The position numbers were made by a program, and so were the translations under genes. This document shows positions 34,959-43,436 of a DNA stretch of 64,000 bases, in pieces. The notes under the pieces are model-generated. The model worked only from the letters and a program-made list of their open reading frames with translations, did not search any database and had not been told where the DNA came from. The DNA is from Streptomyces sp. TLI_105 (GTDB lineage: Bacteria; Actinomycetota; Actinomycetes; Streptomycetales; Streptomycetaceae). Positions within the stretch are counted from its first letter, which is position 1. Each line of letters opens with the position of its first letter. The stretch covers positions 2,046,001 to 2,110,000 of the forward strand of contig NZ_FNSM01000001.1 of NCBI RefSeq assembly GCF_900105415.1, given 5' to 3'.

Positions 34959-35627
34959 GTGCACATCGTCATCATGGGCTGCGGGCGAGTGGGAGCCGCT
35001 CTCGCGCAGACCCTGGAGCAGCAGGGGCACACCGTCGCGGTCGTGGACCAGGACCCGACGGCTTTCCGCCGTCTGGGCTCGGGCTTCGGCGGCCGGCGGG
35101 TCACGGGCGTGGGCTTCGACCAGGACACGCTGCGCGAGGCCGGGATCGAGGAGGCCGGTGCCTTCGCCGCGGTGAGCAGCGGCGACAACTCCAACATCAT
35201 CGCGGCGCGGGTCGCGCGCGAGATGTTCGGCATCGAGAACGTGGCGGCGCGGATCTACGACCCGCGTCGCGCCGAGGTCTACCAGCGCCTCGGGATCCCG
35301 ACGGTCGCGACGGTCCGCTGGACCGCCGACCAGATGCTCCGCCGGCTGCTGCCCTCGGGCGCGGAGCCGCTGTGGCGCGACCCGAGCGGTGGCGTGCAGC
35401 TCGCCGAGGTGCACACCTCCCCGGCGTGGATCGGTCACAAGGTGAGCCGGCTCCAGGAGGAGACCGGCGTCCGCGTCGCCTTCCTCACCCGACTGGGCGA
35501 AGCGATTCTGCCGACCTCGCAGACGGTGCTCCAGGAAGGTGACCTGGTGCACGTGATGATGCGTACGGACGAGATCGCGAAGGTCGAGGCGGCCTTCGCC
35601 GAGGGTCCCGAGGAGGGCGGTCACTGA
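34959..35627 (+). CDS. TrkA/KtrA-type potassium channel regulatory subunit (first)
   Basis: 222 residues. The RCK_N Rossmann domain has HIVIMGCGRVGAALAQTL and the acidic VVDQDP. A TrkA_C (RCK_C) domain follows after about 140 (VQLAEVHTSPAWIGHKVSRL). GTG start with AAGGGGA upstream. Its stop overlaps the ATG of a second TrkA gene, so the two should be made in equal amounts and may form a hetero-complex that gates a transporter, possibly the divergent KimA-like permease. No TrkH/KtrB membrane subunit is in the window. Confidence 0.88.
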   Translation: MHIVIMGCGRVGAALAQTLEQQGHTVAVVDQDPTAFRRLGSGFGGRRVTGVGFDQDTLREAGIEEAGAFAAVSSGDNSNIIAARVAREMFGIENVAARIYDPRRAEVYQRLGIPTVATVRWTADQMLRRLLPSGAEPLWRDPSGGVQLAEVHTSPAWIGHKVSRLQEETGVRVAFLTRLGEAILPTSQTVLQEGDLVHVMMRTDEIAKVEAAFAEGPEEGGH

Positions 35628-36307
35628 TGCGTGTCGCTATTGCGGGCGCGGGCGCGGTGGGCCGTTCCATCGCGGGCGAGCTCCTGGAGAACGGCCACGA
35701 GGTCCTGCTGGTCGACAAGGCGCCGACCGCCATCTCGGTGGAGCGGGTGCCGCAGGCGGAGTGGCTGCTCGCCGACGCCTGCGAGATCACCTCGCTGGAC
35801 GAGGCGGCGCTGCAGCGCTGCAACGTGGTGATCGCGGCGACCGGTGACGACAAGGTGAACCTGGTCGTCTCGCTGCTCGCCAAGACCGAGTACGGCGTGC
35901 CGCGCGTGGTCGCCCGGGTGAACAACCCGAAGAACGAGTGGCTGTTCAACGAGGCCTGGGGCGTGGACGTGGCCGTCTCGACGCCGCGACTGATGTCGGC
36001 CCTGGTCGAGGAGGCGGTGAGCGTCGGCGACCTGGTCCGGCTGCTCCGCTTCAGCCACGGCGACGCGAACCTGGTCGAGCTGACGCTGCCGCCGGAGTCG
36101 GCGGTCGCCGGCACCGCCGTCGGGGACGTGGCCTGGCCGCAGGACACCTCGCTGGTGACGATCATCCGCGGTTCGCGGGTGCTGACGCCGAGCCCCGAGG
36201 AGACCCTGGAGGCCGGCGACGAGCTGCTGTTCGTGGCCGCGCAGGCCCGCGAGGAGCAGCTGGAGGACCTCCTCCAGGTCCGCCGCGAGGCCGGGTCGGA
36301 GTCCTGA
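35627..36307 (+). CDS. TrkA/KtrA-type potassium channel regulatory subunit (second)
   Basis: 226 residues, same two-domain build as the gene before it: RVAIAGAGAVGRSIAGEL (NAD/ATP-binding glycine motif), VLLVDKAP, then an RCK_C domain near 140-220 (VELTLPPESAVAGTAVGDV). Coupled to the first TrkA by TGATG. The two copies differ clearly in sequence, so the duplication is old. It ends before a strong hairpin. Confidence 0.88.
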   Translation: MRVAIAGAGAVGRSIAGELLENGHEVLLVDKAPTAISVERVPQAEWLLADACEITSLDEAALQRCNVVIAATGDDKVNLVVSLLAKTEYGVPRVVARVNNPKNEWLFNEAWGVDVAVSTPRLMSALVEEAVSVGDLVRLLRFSHGDANLVELTLPPESAVAGTAVGDVAWPQDTSLVTIIRGSRVLTPSPEETLEAGDELLFVAAQAREEQLEDLLQVRREAGSES

Positions 36308-36317
36308 CCTCCCGACT

Positions 36318-36412
36318 GGGTGCGCAACTCGGAGGCCTGGCCTCCTGAGTGCGTACGCGGAGGCCTGACCTCCTGAGTGAGTGCGTACGCGGAGGCCTGG
36401 CCTCCTGGGTGC
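36318..36412. repeat. Three imperfect tandem repeats of about 35 bases
   Basis: The motif GGAGGCCTGGCCTCCTGAG (with G/A variation at one place) recurs about every 32-40 bases, joined by GTGCGTACGC. Each unit contains the palindrome GGAGGCC/GGCCTCC, so each could form a small hairpin. It lies between the trkA stop and the perfect terminator. Confidence 0.75.
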
Positions 36413-36463
36413 GTACGCGAAAGGGCCCGGACCTGACGGACAGGTCCGGGCCCTTTCGCGTAC
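36413..36463. terminator. Perfect 23-bp bidirectional terminator hairpin
   Basis: GTACGCGAAAGGGCCCGGAC plus CTG pairs without mismatch with 36441-36463 around a 5-base loop (ACGGA). It lies between the convergent trkA pair and the DUF3159 gene and can end transcription from both sides. AAAGGG/CCCTTT at the foot may act as a short A/T tract. Confidence 0.9.
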
Positions 36464-36469
36464 CGCTTC

Positions 36470-37219
36470 TCAGGCCTCCGGGTGGCGCTGCGCGGCGGCG
36501 GCCGCCTTGCGTTCCTTCTCGGCGCGCTCCTCGGCCTCCATCTCGGCGAAGACGTCGATCGGCGCCGGGGCCTTCGCGAGGAACACCCAGGTGAGGTACA
36601 CCGCGAGCAGGAACGGCGGGATCTTGAGGGCGACGAGCACCCAGCCGAACTTGGTGGTGTCGGCCCACCAGTACATCGGGAAGAGGATCGCGCACTTGCC
36701 GAGCAGGATCAGGCCCCAGGCCCAGCTGGCCTTGGTGTAGGCCTTCTTGCGGCCCGGGTTGCGGGTGCGCCAGGAGAGGTTCTCCTTGAAGACCGGGCCG
36801 AGGATCAGGCCGATCAGGGGCACTCCGGCGAGCGCGGTGATGATGTACGCCAGGGCGAGGCCCAGGGTGTAGAGCATGCCCGGCAGGTAGAAGTCCTTGG
36901 CGTTGCCCGTCATCATCGCGAAGACCACGCCGAAGGCGACGCCGAAGACGCCGCTGAAGGCGTGCTTGACGGTGTCCCGACGGATCAGCCGGACGGCCAC
37001 CAGGACCAGCGAGACCGCGAGCGCGGCGATGGCCGAGACGTGCAGGTCCTTGTTGATCGTGAAGATCGTGACGAACAGCAGGCCGGGCAGGACCGTCTCG
37101 ATCATGCCCCGCAGACCGCCGAAGGCCTCGAAGAGCGCGGCCTCGGTCACGGCCTTGTCCGCCTGGGCGTCCTGGTCCGGGGTCGACCGGTCCGCGGTCG
37201 GCTTGTCGAGGGACGTCAC
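36470..37219 (-). CDS. DUF3159 family membrane protein
   Basis: 249 residues, about six membrane helices starting near residue 40 (IETVLPGLLFVTIFTI). Conserved polar pieces are KENLSWRTRNPGRKKAYTKAS and MYWWADTTKFGW. The ends are soluble; the C-terminus is a charged Glu/Lys/Ala helix (EMEAEERAEKERKAAAAA). DUF3159 proteins occur throughout actinobacteria, commonly next to TrkA genes and an OB-fold gene as here. Function unknown; a role in ion balance is inferred from position only. Confidence 0.85.
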   Translation of the reverse strand: MTSLDKPTADRSTPDQDAQADKAVTEAALFEAFGGLRGMIETVLPGLLFVTIFTINKDLHVSAIAALAVSLVLVAVRLIRRDTVKHAFSGVFGVAFGVVFAMMTGNAKDFYLPGMLYTLGLALAYIITALAGVPLIGLILGPVFKENLSWRTRNPGRKKAYTKASWAWGLILLGKCAILFPMYWWADTTKFGWVLVALKIPPFLLAVYLTWVFLAKAPAPIDVFAEMEAEERAEKERKAAAAAQRHPEA

Positions 37220-37222
37220 CGG

Positions 37223-37621
37223 CTACTCCTGTCCGAGCGGTCGGAGCTCGTATTTGGGGTTGAAGAGGACCCGCCGGCCGTGGCTCATGGAGATCCGGCC
37301 GGAGGCGATCAGCTTGCGGCCCGGTTCGATGCCCACGATGGAGCGCCGGCCGAGCCACACGACGTCGAGCGGTGCCGTGCCGTCGAAGAGCTCGGCCTCC
37401 AGCGCGGGCACACCGGCCCGGGGACGCAGCGTGACCGTGCGCAAGGTACCAGTCACCTTGACTATCTGTCGGTCGGAGCAGTCGGAGATACGCGTGCACC
37501 CCGAGGCCTGGGCGTCCTCCTGGAGCTCCTCCGACTCCAGGTCCTCCGGGGAGGAGGAGAGCCGGTCGAGCATCCGGCGGAACCTTCCGGCCGGCTTCTC
37601 TGTACGTGGTGCAGCACTCAT
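37223..37621 (-). CDS. OB-fold nucleic-acid-binding domain protein
   Basis: 132 residues. The first 40 are charged; then a five-strand OB-like domain reads IVKVTGTLRTVTLRPRAG, ELFDGTAPLDVVWLGRRSI, LIASGRISMSHGRRVLFNPKYEL. Such small actinobacterial proteins are conserved upstream of DUF3159 and may bind RNA or DNA. It lies 3 bases from the DUF3159 start, so they form one unit. No catalytic residues are visible. Confidence 0.85.
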   Translation of the reverse strand: MSAAPRTEKPAGRFRRMLDRLSSSPEDLESEELQEDAQASGCTRISDCSDRQIVKVTGTLRTVTLRPRAGVPALEAELFDGTAPLDVVWLGRRSIVGIEPGRKLIASGRISMSHGRRVLFNPKYELRPLGQE

Positions 37622-37690
37622 ACAGAAAGCGTACCGGCCGCCGCTGTCACCGGAAGCGGCCCCGGACCACCCGCTCGTACTGCTCCCGGT

Positions 37691-38377
37691 TCAGCGTTCG
37701 AAGCGGTACCCCATGCCCGGTTCGGTGACGAAGTGGCGCGGGTGCGAGGGGTCGGACTCCAGCTTGCGGCGGAGCTGCGCCATGTAGACCCGGAGGTAGT
37801 TGGTCTCCGTGCCGTACGAGGGTCCCCAGACCTCCTGGAGCAGCTGCTTCTGGCTGACGAGTCGGCCGGCGTTGCGGACGAGGACCTCCAGGAGGTGCCA
37901 CTCGGTGGGGGTGAGCCGGACGTCGCGCCCGTCGCGGTGCACCTTCTTCGCGGCCAGGTCGACGGTGAAGCCCTCGGTCTCGACCACGGCGACCCCGTCC
38001 TCGGCGCCGCCGACCGGCTCGGCGCGGCGCACGGCCGCGCGCAGCCGGGCGAGCAGCTCGTCCATGCCGAAGGGCTTGGTGACGTAGTCGTCGGCGCCCG
38101 CGTCGAGCGCCTCGACCTTCTCGTCGGAGGTCTGCCGGGCGGACAGGACCAGGATCGGCACCCTCGTCCAGCCGCGCAGCTCCTTGATCACGTCGACGCC
38201 GTCCATGTCGGGCAGTCCGAGGTCGAGGACGACGACGTCGGGTTGGCGTTCGGCGGCGAGCCGGAGGGCGGTGGCGCCGTCGGGCGCGGCGTCGACCTCG
38301 TACTTCCGCGCCTTCAGGTTGATCACCAGGGCGCGGACGATCTGCGGCTCGTCGTCGACCACGAGGACCCGGGTCAT
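37691..38377 (-). CDS. kdpE: KdpE-family response regulator
   Basis: 228 residues. A receiver domain with DDEP at the start, phospho-acceptor Asp in VVVLDLGLPDMDG and Lys in YVTKPFGMDELLAR is followed by an OmpR/PhoB winged helix (TPTEWHLLEVLVRNAGRLV, LRVYMAQLRRKLE). KdpE regulates potassium-uptake genes on phosphorylation by KdpD. Here it follows kdpD by 125 bases, yet no kdpFABC pump genes are in the window. Confidence 0.92.
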   Translation of the reverse strand: MTRVLVVDDEPQIVRALVINLKARKYEVDAAPDGATALRLAAERQPDVVVLDLGLPDMDGVDVIKELRGWTRVPILVLSARQTSDEKVEALDAGADDYVTKPFGMDELLARLRAAVRRAEPVGGAEDGVAVVETEGFTVDLAAKKVHRDGRDVRLTPTEWHLLEVLVRNAGRLVSQKQLLQEVWGPSYGTETNYLRVYMAQLRRKLESDPSHPRHFVTEPGMGYRFER

Positions 38378-38502
38378 GGAGGGGGCCTGCCTTCTTCGTC
38401 GTGTCGGTAGGTACGGAGGTGAGTCACGGTGGTGAATACGGGCACGGGCCCGGCGGCCGGGTCGGGTCATGGGCCCGGCGGCCGAGGGCACGGGCCCGCG
38501 GG

Positions 38503-41049
38503 TCAGGTCACGGCGCGGGCCGGGAGGTCGGCGGCCGGGGCCCGGGGCCCGCCCGGCGCCGCGCGCAGGGTGAGCACCATGGTGAGGCCGCCGCCGGGGG
38601 TGTCCTCGGCGCCGAGCGTCCCGCCCATGGCCTCGACGAAGCCGCGGGCGACCGCGAGGCCGAGGCCGACGCCGGAGCCGCGCGGGGCGTCGCCGAGGCG
38701 CTGGAAGGGCTCGAAGATGCCGTCCTTGGCCTCGTCGGGGACGCCGGGGCCGCGGTCCACGACCCGCAGCTCGACCCGGCCCCCCAGGGCGCTGGCGGCG
38801 ACGGCGACGGGCACGTCCTCGGGGCTGTACTTCACGGCGTTCTCCACGATGTTGGCGACGGCCCGCTCCAGGAGGCCCTTGTCGACCTCGACCATGGGCA
38901 GCGTCTCGGGGACGTCGAGCTCGGCGCTGCCGTCCGGCACTCCCCCGAGGGCCATGGGGACGACCTCGTCGAGGTCGACGGCGCGGATCAGGGGCCTCAC
39001 GGTGCCGGTCTGGAGGCGGGACATGTCGAGGAGGTTGCCCACGAGGTGGTCGAGGCGGTCGGCGCCGGCCTCGATGCCCTCCAGGAGCTCGGCCCGGTCC
39101 TGCTCGGACCACTCGACGTCGTCGGAGCGGAGGGAGGAGACGGAGGCCTTGATGCTCGCGAGCGGGGTCCGCAGGTCGTGGCTGACGGCGGCGAGCAGGG
39201 AGGTGCGGATCTTGTTGCCCTCGGCCAGCTTCCGGGCCTCCTCCGCCTCGCCGACGAGCCGCTGCCGGTCGAGGACGACCGCGGCCTGGGCGGCGAAGGC
39301 ACCGAGCACCCGCCGGTCCTCGGCGGGCAGCACCCGGCCGGTCAGGGCGAGCGCCAGGTGGTCGCCGACGGGCATGTCCACGTCCGCGTCCTCCGGCCGG
39401 GCCGCGGGGTGGGGGCCGACGCTCGCCGCCCGTGTCCACGGCTCGGCCCCGCCCGCGCGCTCCAGGAGGGCCACCGACTCCATGGAGAAGGTCTCGCGGA
39501 CCCGTTCCAGGAGGGCGTCCAGGCTCGTCTCGCCGCGCAGCACACTGCCGGCCAGATAGGAGAGCACCTCGGACTCGGCGCGCAGCCGGGCGGCCTGGTG
39601 GGTGCGCCGGGCGGCCAGGTCCACCACGGAGGCGACCGACATCGCGACGCCGAAGAAGACGGCGATGGCGACGATGTTCAGGGGGTCGGCGATGGTCAGG
39701 CGGTGGACCGGCGGGGTGAAGAACCAGTTGAGGAGGAGGGAGCCGGCGGCGGCCGAGGCGAGCGCCGGCAGGAACCCGCCGAGCAGCGCGGCGGCCACGG
39801 TCAGGGCGAGGAAGAGCAGCATGTCGTTGGCGAGCCCGAGGTCGGCGTCGACGTGCGTGAGGAGCAGGGCCAGGGCGACCGGGCCCGCGACGCCGACGAG
39901 CCAGCCGCCGAGGATCCGGGAGCGGCCCAGGCGGGCTCCGCGCGCGACGGGCAGGCCCCGGCCCTTGGCGACCTCGCCGTGGGTGACGATGTGGACGTCG
40001 AGGTCGGGCCCGGAGTCGCGGGCCACGGTCTGGCCGACGCCGGGGCCGAGCACGTACTGCCAGGTCCGGCGGCGGCTGGAGCCGAGGACGATCTGGGTGG
40101 CGTTGACCCCGCGGGCGAATTCCAGGAGCGCCGAGGGGACGTCGTCGCCGATGACGTGGTGGAACGTCCCGCCGAGGTCCTCGACGAGGGTGCGCTGGAC
40201 CGCCAGCTCCTTCGGCGAGGCGGCGGTGAGCCCGTCGCTGCGGGCGATGTAGACGGCGAGGACCTCGCCGCCGGCGCCCTTCTCGGCGAGCCGGGTGGCG
40301 CGGCGTATGAGGGTGCGGCCCTCGGGGCCGCCGGTCAGGCCGACGACGATGCGCTCCCGGGCCTGCCAGGTGGAGCGGATGTCGTGCTCGCCCCGGTACT
40401 GCCGGAGGTACTCGTCGACCCGGTCGGCGGTCCAGAGCAGGGCCAGCTCGCGCAGGGCCGTGAGGTTGCCGGGGCGGAAGTAGTTGGAGAGGGCCGCGTC
40501 GACCTTGTCCGAGGTGTAGACGTTGCCGTGGGCCATCCGCCGCCGCAGCGCCTCCGGGGACATGTCGACCAGCTCGATCTGGTCGGCCCGGCGCACCACC
40601 TCGTCGGGGACGGTCTCCCGCTGCCGTACCCCGGTGATCGCCTCGACGACGTCGCCGAGGGACTCCAGGTGCTGGATGTTGACGGTCGACACGACGTCGA
40701 TGCCGGCCGCGAGCAGCTCGGCGACGTCCTGCCACCGCTTGGGATTGCGGGAGCCCGGCACGTTCGTGTGGGCGAGCTCGTCGACGAGGGCGACGGCGGG
40801 ACGGCGGGCGAGGACGGCGTCGACGTCCATCTCCGTGAAGGCCGCCCCCCGGTGCTCCAGGGCGCGGCGCGGGACCTCCTCCAGGCCGTGCAGCATGGCC
40901 TCCGTGCGCGGCCGCCCGTGGTGCTCCACGAACGCCACCACGCAGTCCGTGCCGCGCTCCACCCGGCGGCGGCCCTCGGCGAGCATCGCGTAGGTCTTGC
41001 CGACGCCCGGCGCAGCGCCGAGGTAGATCCGAAGCTTGCCGCGTCCCAT
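38503..41049 (-). CDS. kdpD: KdpD-family sensor histidine kinase
   Basis: 848 residues with the complete KdpD layout. The N-terminal KdpD domain has Walker A GAAPGVGKTYAML, followed by a UspA-like domain, four close-spaced membrane helices near 390-480, a GAF-like region, and a kinase core with His in AVSHDLRTPLASI, N box NIVENAVKYSPED and G box GSGVGLGLAVARGFVEA. The ATG at 41049 gives MGRGKLRIYL; longer starts add an unconserved Pro/Gly tail. It senses potassium or turgor. The nearby KimA-like permease and TrkA genes are natural targets if kdpFABC is absent (inference). Confidence 0.93.
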   Translation of the reverse strand: MGRGKLRIYLGAAPGVGKTYAMLAEGRRRVERGTDCVVAFVEHHGRPRTEAMLHGLEEVPRRALEHRGAAFTEMDVDAVLARRPAVALVDELAHTNVPGSRNPKRWQDVAELLAAGIDVVSTVNIQHLESLGDVVEAITGVRQRETVPDEVVRRADQIELVDMSPEALRRRMAHGNVYTSDKVDAALSNYFRPGNLTALRELALLWTADRVDEYLRQYRGEHDIRSTWQARERIVVGLTGGPEGRTLIRRATRLAEKGAGGEVLAVYIARSDGLTAASPKELAVQRTLVEDLGGTFHHVIGDDVPSALLEFARGVNATQIVLGSSRRRTWQYVLGPGVGQTVARDSGPDLDVHIVTHGEVAKGRGLPVARGARLGRSRILGGWLVGVAGPVALALLLTHVDADLGLANDMLLFLALTVAAALLGGFLPALASAAAGSLLLNWFFTPPVHRLTIADPLNIVAIAVFFGVAMSVASVVDLAARRTHQAARLRAESEVLSYLAGSVLRGETSLDALLERVRETFSMESVALLERAGGAEPWTRAASVGPHPAARPEDADVDMPVGDHLALALTGRVLPAEDRRVLGAFAAQAAVVLDRQRLVGEAEEARKLAEGNKIRTSLLAAVSHDLRTPLASIKASVSSLRSDDVEWSEQDRAELLEGIEAGADRLDHLVGNLLDMSRLQTGTVRPLIRAVDLDEVVPMALGGVPDGSAELDVPETLPMVEVDKGLLERAVANIVENAVKYSPEDVPVAVAASALGGRVELRVVDRGPGVPDEAKDGIFEPFQRLGDAPRGSGVGLGLAVARGFVEAMGGTLGAEDTPGGGLTMVLTLRAAPGGPRAPAADLPARAVT

Positions 41050-41218
41050 GGCTCGACCATACGTCCAGCCAATCGGACATTCGGTACGCGGGGAGAGGCC
41101 GGGGGCGGTATTGACGTGATCCTGATGTGCCCCGCGACCCGCCTCGCCGACGGCATGCTCTCCGCCGTCGACCTGCCCCGCCGACGGCATGCCCTCCGCA
41201 GTCGGCGCGCCCCGCGCG

Positions 41219-41947
41219 TCAGTGCTCGATGATCTCGCCGTCGCTCAGCTCCAGGACCCGGTCCGCGAGGCCCAGGAGCTGGGGGTCGTGGGTGGCGACG
41301 AGGGCCGTGCAGCCCTCGCTGCGCACCACCGCGCGCAGCAGCTGCATGACGGCGAGGCCGGTCTCCGCGTCCAGCTGGCCCGTGGGCTCGTCGGCTATCA
41401 GCAGCGCCGGCTTGTTGGCGAGGGCGCGGGCGATGGCGACGCGCTGCTGCTGGCCGCCGGAGAGCTCGCCCGGCCGCTGGTTCGCGTGGTCGGCGAGGCC
41501 CACAAGACCGAGCATCAGGGCGACCCGCTCCTCGCGCTCCTTGGGGTCCGTCTTGCGCAGCCGCAGGGGCACGCCCACGTTCTCGGCGGCGGAGAGGATC
41601 GGGAGCAGCCCGAAGGACTGGAAGATGAAGCCGATCCGGTCGCGGCGCAGCTCCAGGAGCCCGCTCTCGCCGAGCGTGGAGAGGTCGGTGCCGTCGATGA
41701 CGATCCGGCCGCCGTCGGCGGTGTCGAGTCCGCCCACGAGGTTGAGCAGGGTCGTCTTGCCGGAGCCGGAGCGGCCCTTGAGCGCGACGAGCTCGCCGCG
41801 GGGGATCTCGAAGGAGACGCCGCGCAGGGCGTGGACGGCGGCCTCGCCCGTGCCGTACGAGCGGCGCAGGCCCTCGACGCGGACCATCGGCGGTCCGGCC
41901 GGGTCCTCGACGACGGCCGTGGCGGACCTGGTGCTGCTCTCACTCAT
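41219..41947 (-). CDS. ABC transporter ATP-binding protein (MacB/LolD-like)
   Basis: 242 residues. Walker A is GRSGSGKTTLLN, Q loop FIFQSFGLLP, signature LSGGQQQRVAIARAL, Walker B ALLIADEPT and H loop ATHD, so it should be active. The closest family by eye is the LolD/MacB/FtsE group that works with large-loop permeases. No permease gene is next to it, so the partner is elsewhere or lost. ATG at 41947 is chosen because GAGGAGGGGGAG precedes it; the ATG at 41971 has no site. Confidence 0.9.
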   Translation of the reverse strand: MSESSTRSATAVVEDPAGPPMVRVEGLRRSYGTGEAAVHALRGVSFEIPRGELVALKGRSGSGKTTLLNLVGGLDTADGGRIVIDGTDLSTLGESGLLELRRDRIGFIFQSFGLLPILSAAENVGVPLRLRKTDPKEREERVALMLGLVGLADHANQRPGELSGGQQQRVAIARALANKPALLIADEPTGQLDAETGLAVMQLLRAVVRSEGCTALVATHDPQLLGLADRVLELSDGEIIEH

Positions 41948-42028
41948 CCCGTGCTCCCCCTCCTCGATCATCTGCGCGGTCAGTATGGTCCGCGGCCGGG
42001 CCCGGGGGCCAGAGCCGGGGCCCGGGCC

Positions 42029-42071
42029 TGTGGAAAACGGCGGGCGGGTCGGTGTCCGGACCTGTGGAAAA
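42029..42071 (+). repeat. Two direct copies of CCTGTGGAAAACG
   Basis: The 13-base motif occurs around 42027 and 42061, 34 bases apart. Its core TGTGGAAAA is the complement of a DnaA-box-like TTTTCCACA. Two copies alone do not make an origin; they lie between the ABC gene promoter and the terminator of the DUF3710 unit. Confidence 0.5.
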
Positions 42072-42072
42072 C

Positions 42073-42121
42073 GCCGGTGGGCCGCTTCCCGTACGAGAGG
42101 TACGGGAAGCGGCCCACCGGC
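42073..42121. terminator. Perfect 22-bp hairpin downstream of DUF3710
   Basis: GCCGGTGGGCCGCTTCCCGT plus AC pairs perfectly with bases 42100-42121 around the loop GAGAG. It lies 42 bases beyond the stop of the DUF3710 gene and upstream of the ABC gene on the same strand, so it ends the thioesterase-dut-DUF3710 unit. Confidence 0.9.
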
Positions 42122-42163
42122 CGTGTCTCGATCGGCCGGGCCGCCCGGGCGGCCCGACAGGGT

Positions 42164-42922
42164 TCAGCGGATCTCGGAGATCTCCGGACCGCGCTGGAGC
42201 TGGCCCATGCCGCCGGAGAAGCGGGAGTTCTCCTGCTCCTCCTGCTGCACGCCGTCCGGCACCATCTGCGCGTCGTTCGGCAGCTTGAGGACGATCGGGT
42301 CGCGCGGGGCCATCGGGCCGTCGCCGCGGACGACCACGGTGTCCCGGACGATCTGCTCCAGGAGGCCGGCGGCCTCGGGCTGGACCGCGCCCTGCCCGGA
42401 GATCACTCCGCGCAGGAACCAGCGGGGTCCGTCGACGCCCACGAAGCGGACCAGCTGCACGCCGCGGTTGCCGTCCGGCAGCTGCACCGGGACCTGGGCC
42501 CGCAGCTCCCAGCCGAGCGGGCCCTCGACCTCGTCGATGGCACCGCCCTGCTGGACGATGCCGGTGGCGATCTCGTCGCGGACCTCGCCCCAGATGCCCT
42601 CGTTCTTGGGCGCGGCGAAGGCCTGCAGCTGTACGGCGCTGTCGCGCAGGACGACGGTGGCCGCGACGATCGCGTCGCCCGCCACCTCGACCCGCAGTTC
42701 CATGCCCTCGACTCCGGGCACGAAGATTCCGCCGAGGTCCACGCGGCCCTCGTCGGGCTTGGCGACCTCGGAGATGTCCCAGGGCCCGTCGGGCCGGGGC
42801 GCCGGCGGAAGGTTCACGCGGCGCGGCTCGGCCGCGTCCTCGCCCTCCACCGCGTCGACGACCTGCTCGGCCTCGCCCGCCGCGTCCTCGGCGGCACCGC
42901 TCTTCTTGCGACGTCCGAACAC
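42164..42922 (-). CDS. DUF3710 family protein
   Basis: 252 residues from GTG (VFGRRKKSG), with GGGAAGG about 8 bases upstream. An acidic, Ala/Glu-rich leader to about 45 is followed by a compact beta-rich domain (RVDLGGIFVPGVEGMELRVEV, GVQLVRFVGVDGPRWFLRGVI). DUF3710 is an actinobacterial family of unknown function that regularly follows dut, as here, with one base between the genes. The C-terminus is a polar tail. No catalytic motif. Confidence 0.88.
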   Translation of the reverse strand: MFGRRKKSGAAEDAAGEAEQVVDAVEGEDAAEPRRVNLPPAPRPDGPWDISEVAKPDEGRVDLGGIFVPGVEGMELRVEVAGDAIVAATVVLRDSAVQLQAFAAPKNEGIWGEVRDEIATGIVQQGGAIDEVEGPLGWELRAQVPVQLPDGNRGVQLVRFVGVDGPRWFLRGVISGQGAVQPEAAGLLEQIVRDTVVVRGDGPMAPRDPIVLKLPNDAQMVPDGVQQEEQENSRFSGGMGQLQRGPEISEIR

Positions 42923-42923
42923 G

Positions 42924-43436
42924 TCACTGTCCTTCCCGGTCGGATACGACCGAAGCGTATCGATTCCCACCCGTTGTGCCGTCCACGGCGGCGTGACCGC
43001 CGGTGGACCCGAAGCCCCCCTCGGCCCGCGCCGAACCGGGAAGCTCCGCCACCTCGTGGAAGCGGACCTTCTCGACCTGCTGGACGACAAGTTGGGCAAT
43101 CCGATCGAATCGTTCGAACCGCACGTCCTCGCGCGGGTCGAGATTGACCACGATCACCTTGATCTCTCCACGGTACCCGGCATCCACCGTCCCCGGGGCA
43201 TTCACGAGCGCCACTCCGCAGCGGGCGGCGAGACCGGAGCGCGGGTGCACGAAGGCCGCGTACCCGTCCGGCAGGGCGATGGAGATCCCGGTGGGCAGCA
43301 CGGCGCGCTCCCCGGGGGCCAGCACGACGGCCTCGGTGGTCACGAGGTCGGCCCCGGCGTCGCCGGGATGCCCGTAGGCCGGGATCGGCACGTCCGGGTC
43401 CACTCGCCGGATCAGTACGTCGACAGGGTTGCGCAT
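42924..43436 (-). CDS. dut: dUTP diphosphatase
   Basis: 170 residues with all five trimeric dUTPase motifs: AGADLVTTEAVVLAPGE, PRSGLA, GTVDAGYRGEI with the catalytic Asp and Tyr, RIAQLVVQQV, and GFGSTGGH at the flexible C-terminus. It removes dUTP and gives dUMP for thymidylate synthesis. Normal length is about 150; a 20-residue tail follows motif 5. The ATG overlaps the thioesterase stop (TGATG). Confidence 0.95.
   Translation of the reverse strand: MRNPVDVLIRRVDPDVPIPAYGHPGDAGADLVTTEAVVLAPGERAVLPTGISIALPDGYAAFVHPRSGLAARCGVALVNAPGTVDAGYRGEIKVIVVNLDPREDVRFERFDRIAQLVVQQVEKVRFHEVAELPGSARAEGGFGSTGGHAAVDGTTGGNRYASVVSDREGQ

Noticed and set aside
38401..41232. A 943-residue plus-strand open frame opposite kdpD
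   Set aside because: kdpD shows all kinase motifs; the opposite frame has none and no start signal.
42029..42071. Replication origin suggested by two DnaA-box-like repeats
   Set aside because: Only two boxes, no dnaA or dnaN nearby, no AT-rich unwinding region.
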